A stretch of 41,417 bases of DNA. Source: CAYQTO01 sp964420455 (GTDB lineage Bacteria > Sumerlaeota > Sumerlaeia > SLMS01). The DNA lies in the NCBI GenBank assembly GCA_964420455.1, contig CAYQTO010000012.1:1-41417 (forward strand). The letters run 5' to 3'. Below the pieces are notes generated by a model. The model searched no databases. It worked only from the letters and a program-made list of their open reading frames with translations, and was not told the DNA's origin. A program made the translations under genes and the position numbers. Positions 41,053-41,417 of the stretch are shown piece by piece; positions within the stretch are counted from its first letter, which is position 1; every line of letters starts with the position of its first letter.

Positions 41053-41417
41053 TCAGCCATACAGGCGGGGACGGGGCGGTTCGAAGCTGGTGGCCACGTC
41101 GCCATAGGAGATGGTGATGTCGTCTTTTTCGGTTTGATAGTCAGCGTGTGTGGCGCGGGCCCACTTGCGTTCGCGTTCGATCCAGGCGTCGAGCCAGGCG
41201 CGGGTTTCCGGGGGGAAGGCGCCGTTTTCCACCACCGCCTTGGGCCGGAAGGGGACCGCGCGTCGTTGCTGCAGCTCCTGGATATACACTTGGTAGGGGC
41301 CATAGCTGGCCGGGTCGCACTGGGCGCCGGAGGCGGGGGAGGGGGGAAGTTCGAACTCGGGCTTGTAGTGGGCGCCGCGACACTCGTCGCGCTGGCGGGC
41401 GCTGCGGACGATGGCCC
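41053..41417 (-). CDS. sdhA: Succinate dehydrogenase/fumarate reductase flavoprotein, C-terminal part only
   Basis: The window ends inside this gene. The visible ~120 codons read AIVRSARQRDECRGAHYKPEF, the conserved R.E.RGAHYKPEF region near the C-terminal FAD/substrate domain of SdhA/FrdA, followed by PFRPKAVVENGAFPPETRAW, WIERERKWARATHADYQTEKDD and ITISYGDVATSFEPPRPRLYG. The covalently bound FAD subunit oxidises succinate to fumarate (or the reverse). The frame is open to the window edge. Confidence 0.93.
   Translation of the reverse strand, partial: AIVRSARQRDECRGAHYKPEFELPPSPASGAQCDPASYGPYQVYIQELQQRRAVPFRPKAVVENGAFPPETRAWLDAWIERERKWARATHADYQTEKDDITISYGDVATSFEPPRPRLYG

Noticed and set aside
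1..41417. CRISPR array, rRNA, riboswitch
   Set aside because: No regularly spaced repeats, rRNA cores or recognisable aptamers seen on either strand.

Overview
The window is high-GC DNA from a Gram-negative bacterium. It carries a lipid A block (skp, lpxC, fabZ, lpxI), a type II secretion/pseudopilus operon and many exported proteins. The use of LpxI rather than LpxH, a gingipain-like C25 protein, FG-GAP and beta-helix proteins, and a PilM-PilN type GspL together suggest a poorly cultured lineage (PVC-related, Sumerlaeota-like or Hydrogenedentota-like) rather than a well-studied proteobacterium. That placement is inference; no rRNA gene is present to settle it. Gene packing is tight: many neighbours overlap as ATGA, TGATG, TAATG or TAGTG, and TTG and GTG starts are common.

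Layout. (1) 1-7331, minus strand: a three-gene operon encoding a giant gingipain-like C25 protein, a membrane-anchored TPR protein and a TMTC/PMT-like GT-C glycosyltransferase that runs off the left edge. (2) 7405-10535: aroQ, tRNA-Thr(CGT), a secreted protein gene interrupted by an in-frame amber codon, and tRNA-Leu(TAG). (3) 10631-11761: a GT4 glycosyltransferase. (4) 24581 down to 11799, minus strand: an excisionase-type HTH protein, a YkgJ-like CxxCxxCC protein and a polytopic GT-C-like protein, then gspE, a glyoxalase/VOC gene, gspF, gspH, gspI, gspJ, gspK, a PilM-PilN type gspL, a PilO/GspM-like gene and a GspC/PilP-like gene. (5) 24691-28954, plus strand: a processive GT2 synthase and glgB with an unusual Lys/Ala/Thr/Pro-rich N-terminal tail. 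(6) 29656-32540, plus strand: skp/ompH, lpxC, fabZ, lpxI. (7) 32639-37688, plus strand: two unrecognised small proteins, an FG-GAP/VCBS repeat protein and treS. (8) 40245 down to 37870, minus strand: an exported parallel beta-helix protein. (9) 41417 down to 40298, minus strand: the end of sdhA and complete sdhB.

How the genes fit together. The Gsp proteins would form the ATPase, inner-membrane platform and pseudopilus tip of a secretion machine. The outer-membrane secretin (GspD), major pseudopilin (GspG) and prepilin peptidase (GspO) are not in the window. Exported proteins coded nearby (C25 protein, the interrupted protein at 8076-10364, the FG-GAP protein, the beta-helix protein) are plausible cargo, which is inference. 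GlgB and TreS point to storage and interconversion of alpha-glucan and trehalose; Skp, LpxC, FabZ and LpxI build and fold the outer membrane.

The signals most worth a second look are: a dispersed octamer GTCTATAC/GTATAGAC (12 exact copies found by eye, far above base-composition expectation and present in two reading frames); the in-frame amber codon at 8502-8504 followed by 142 open codons; the histone-H1-like tail on GlgB; and a VOC gene embedded by translational coupling between gspE and gspF.
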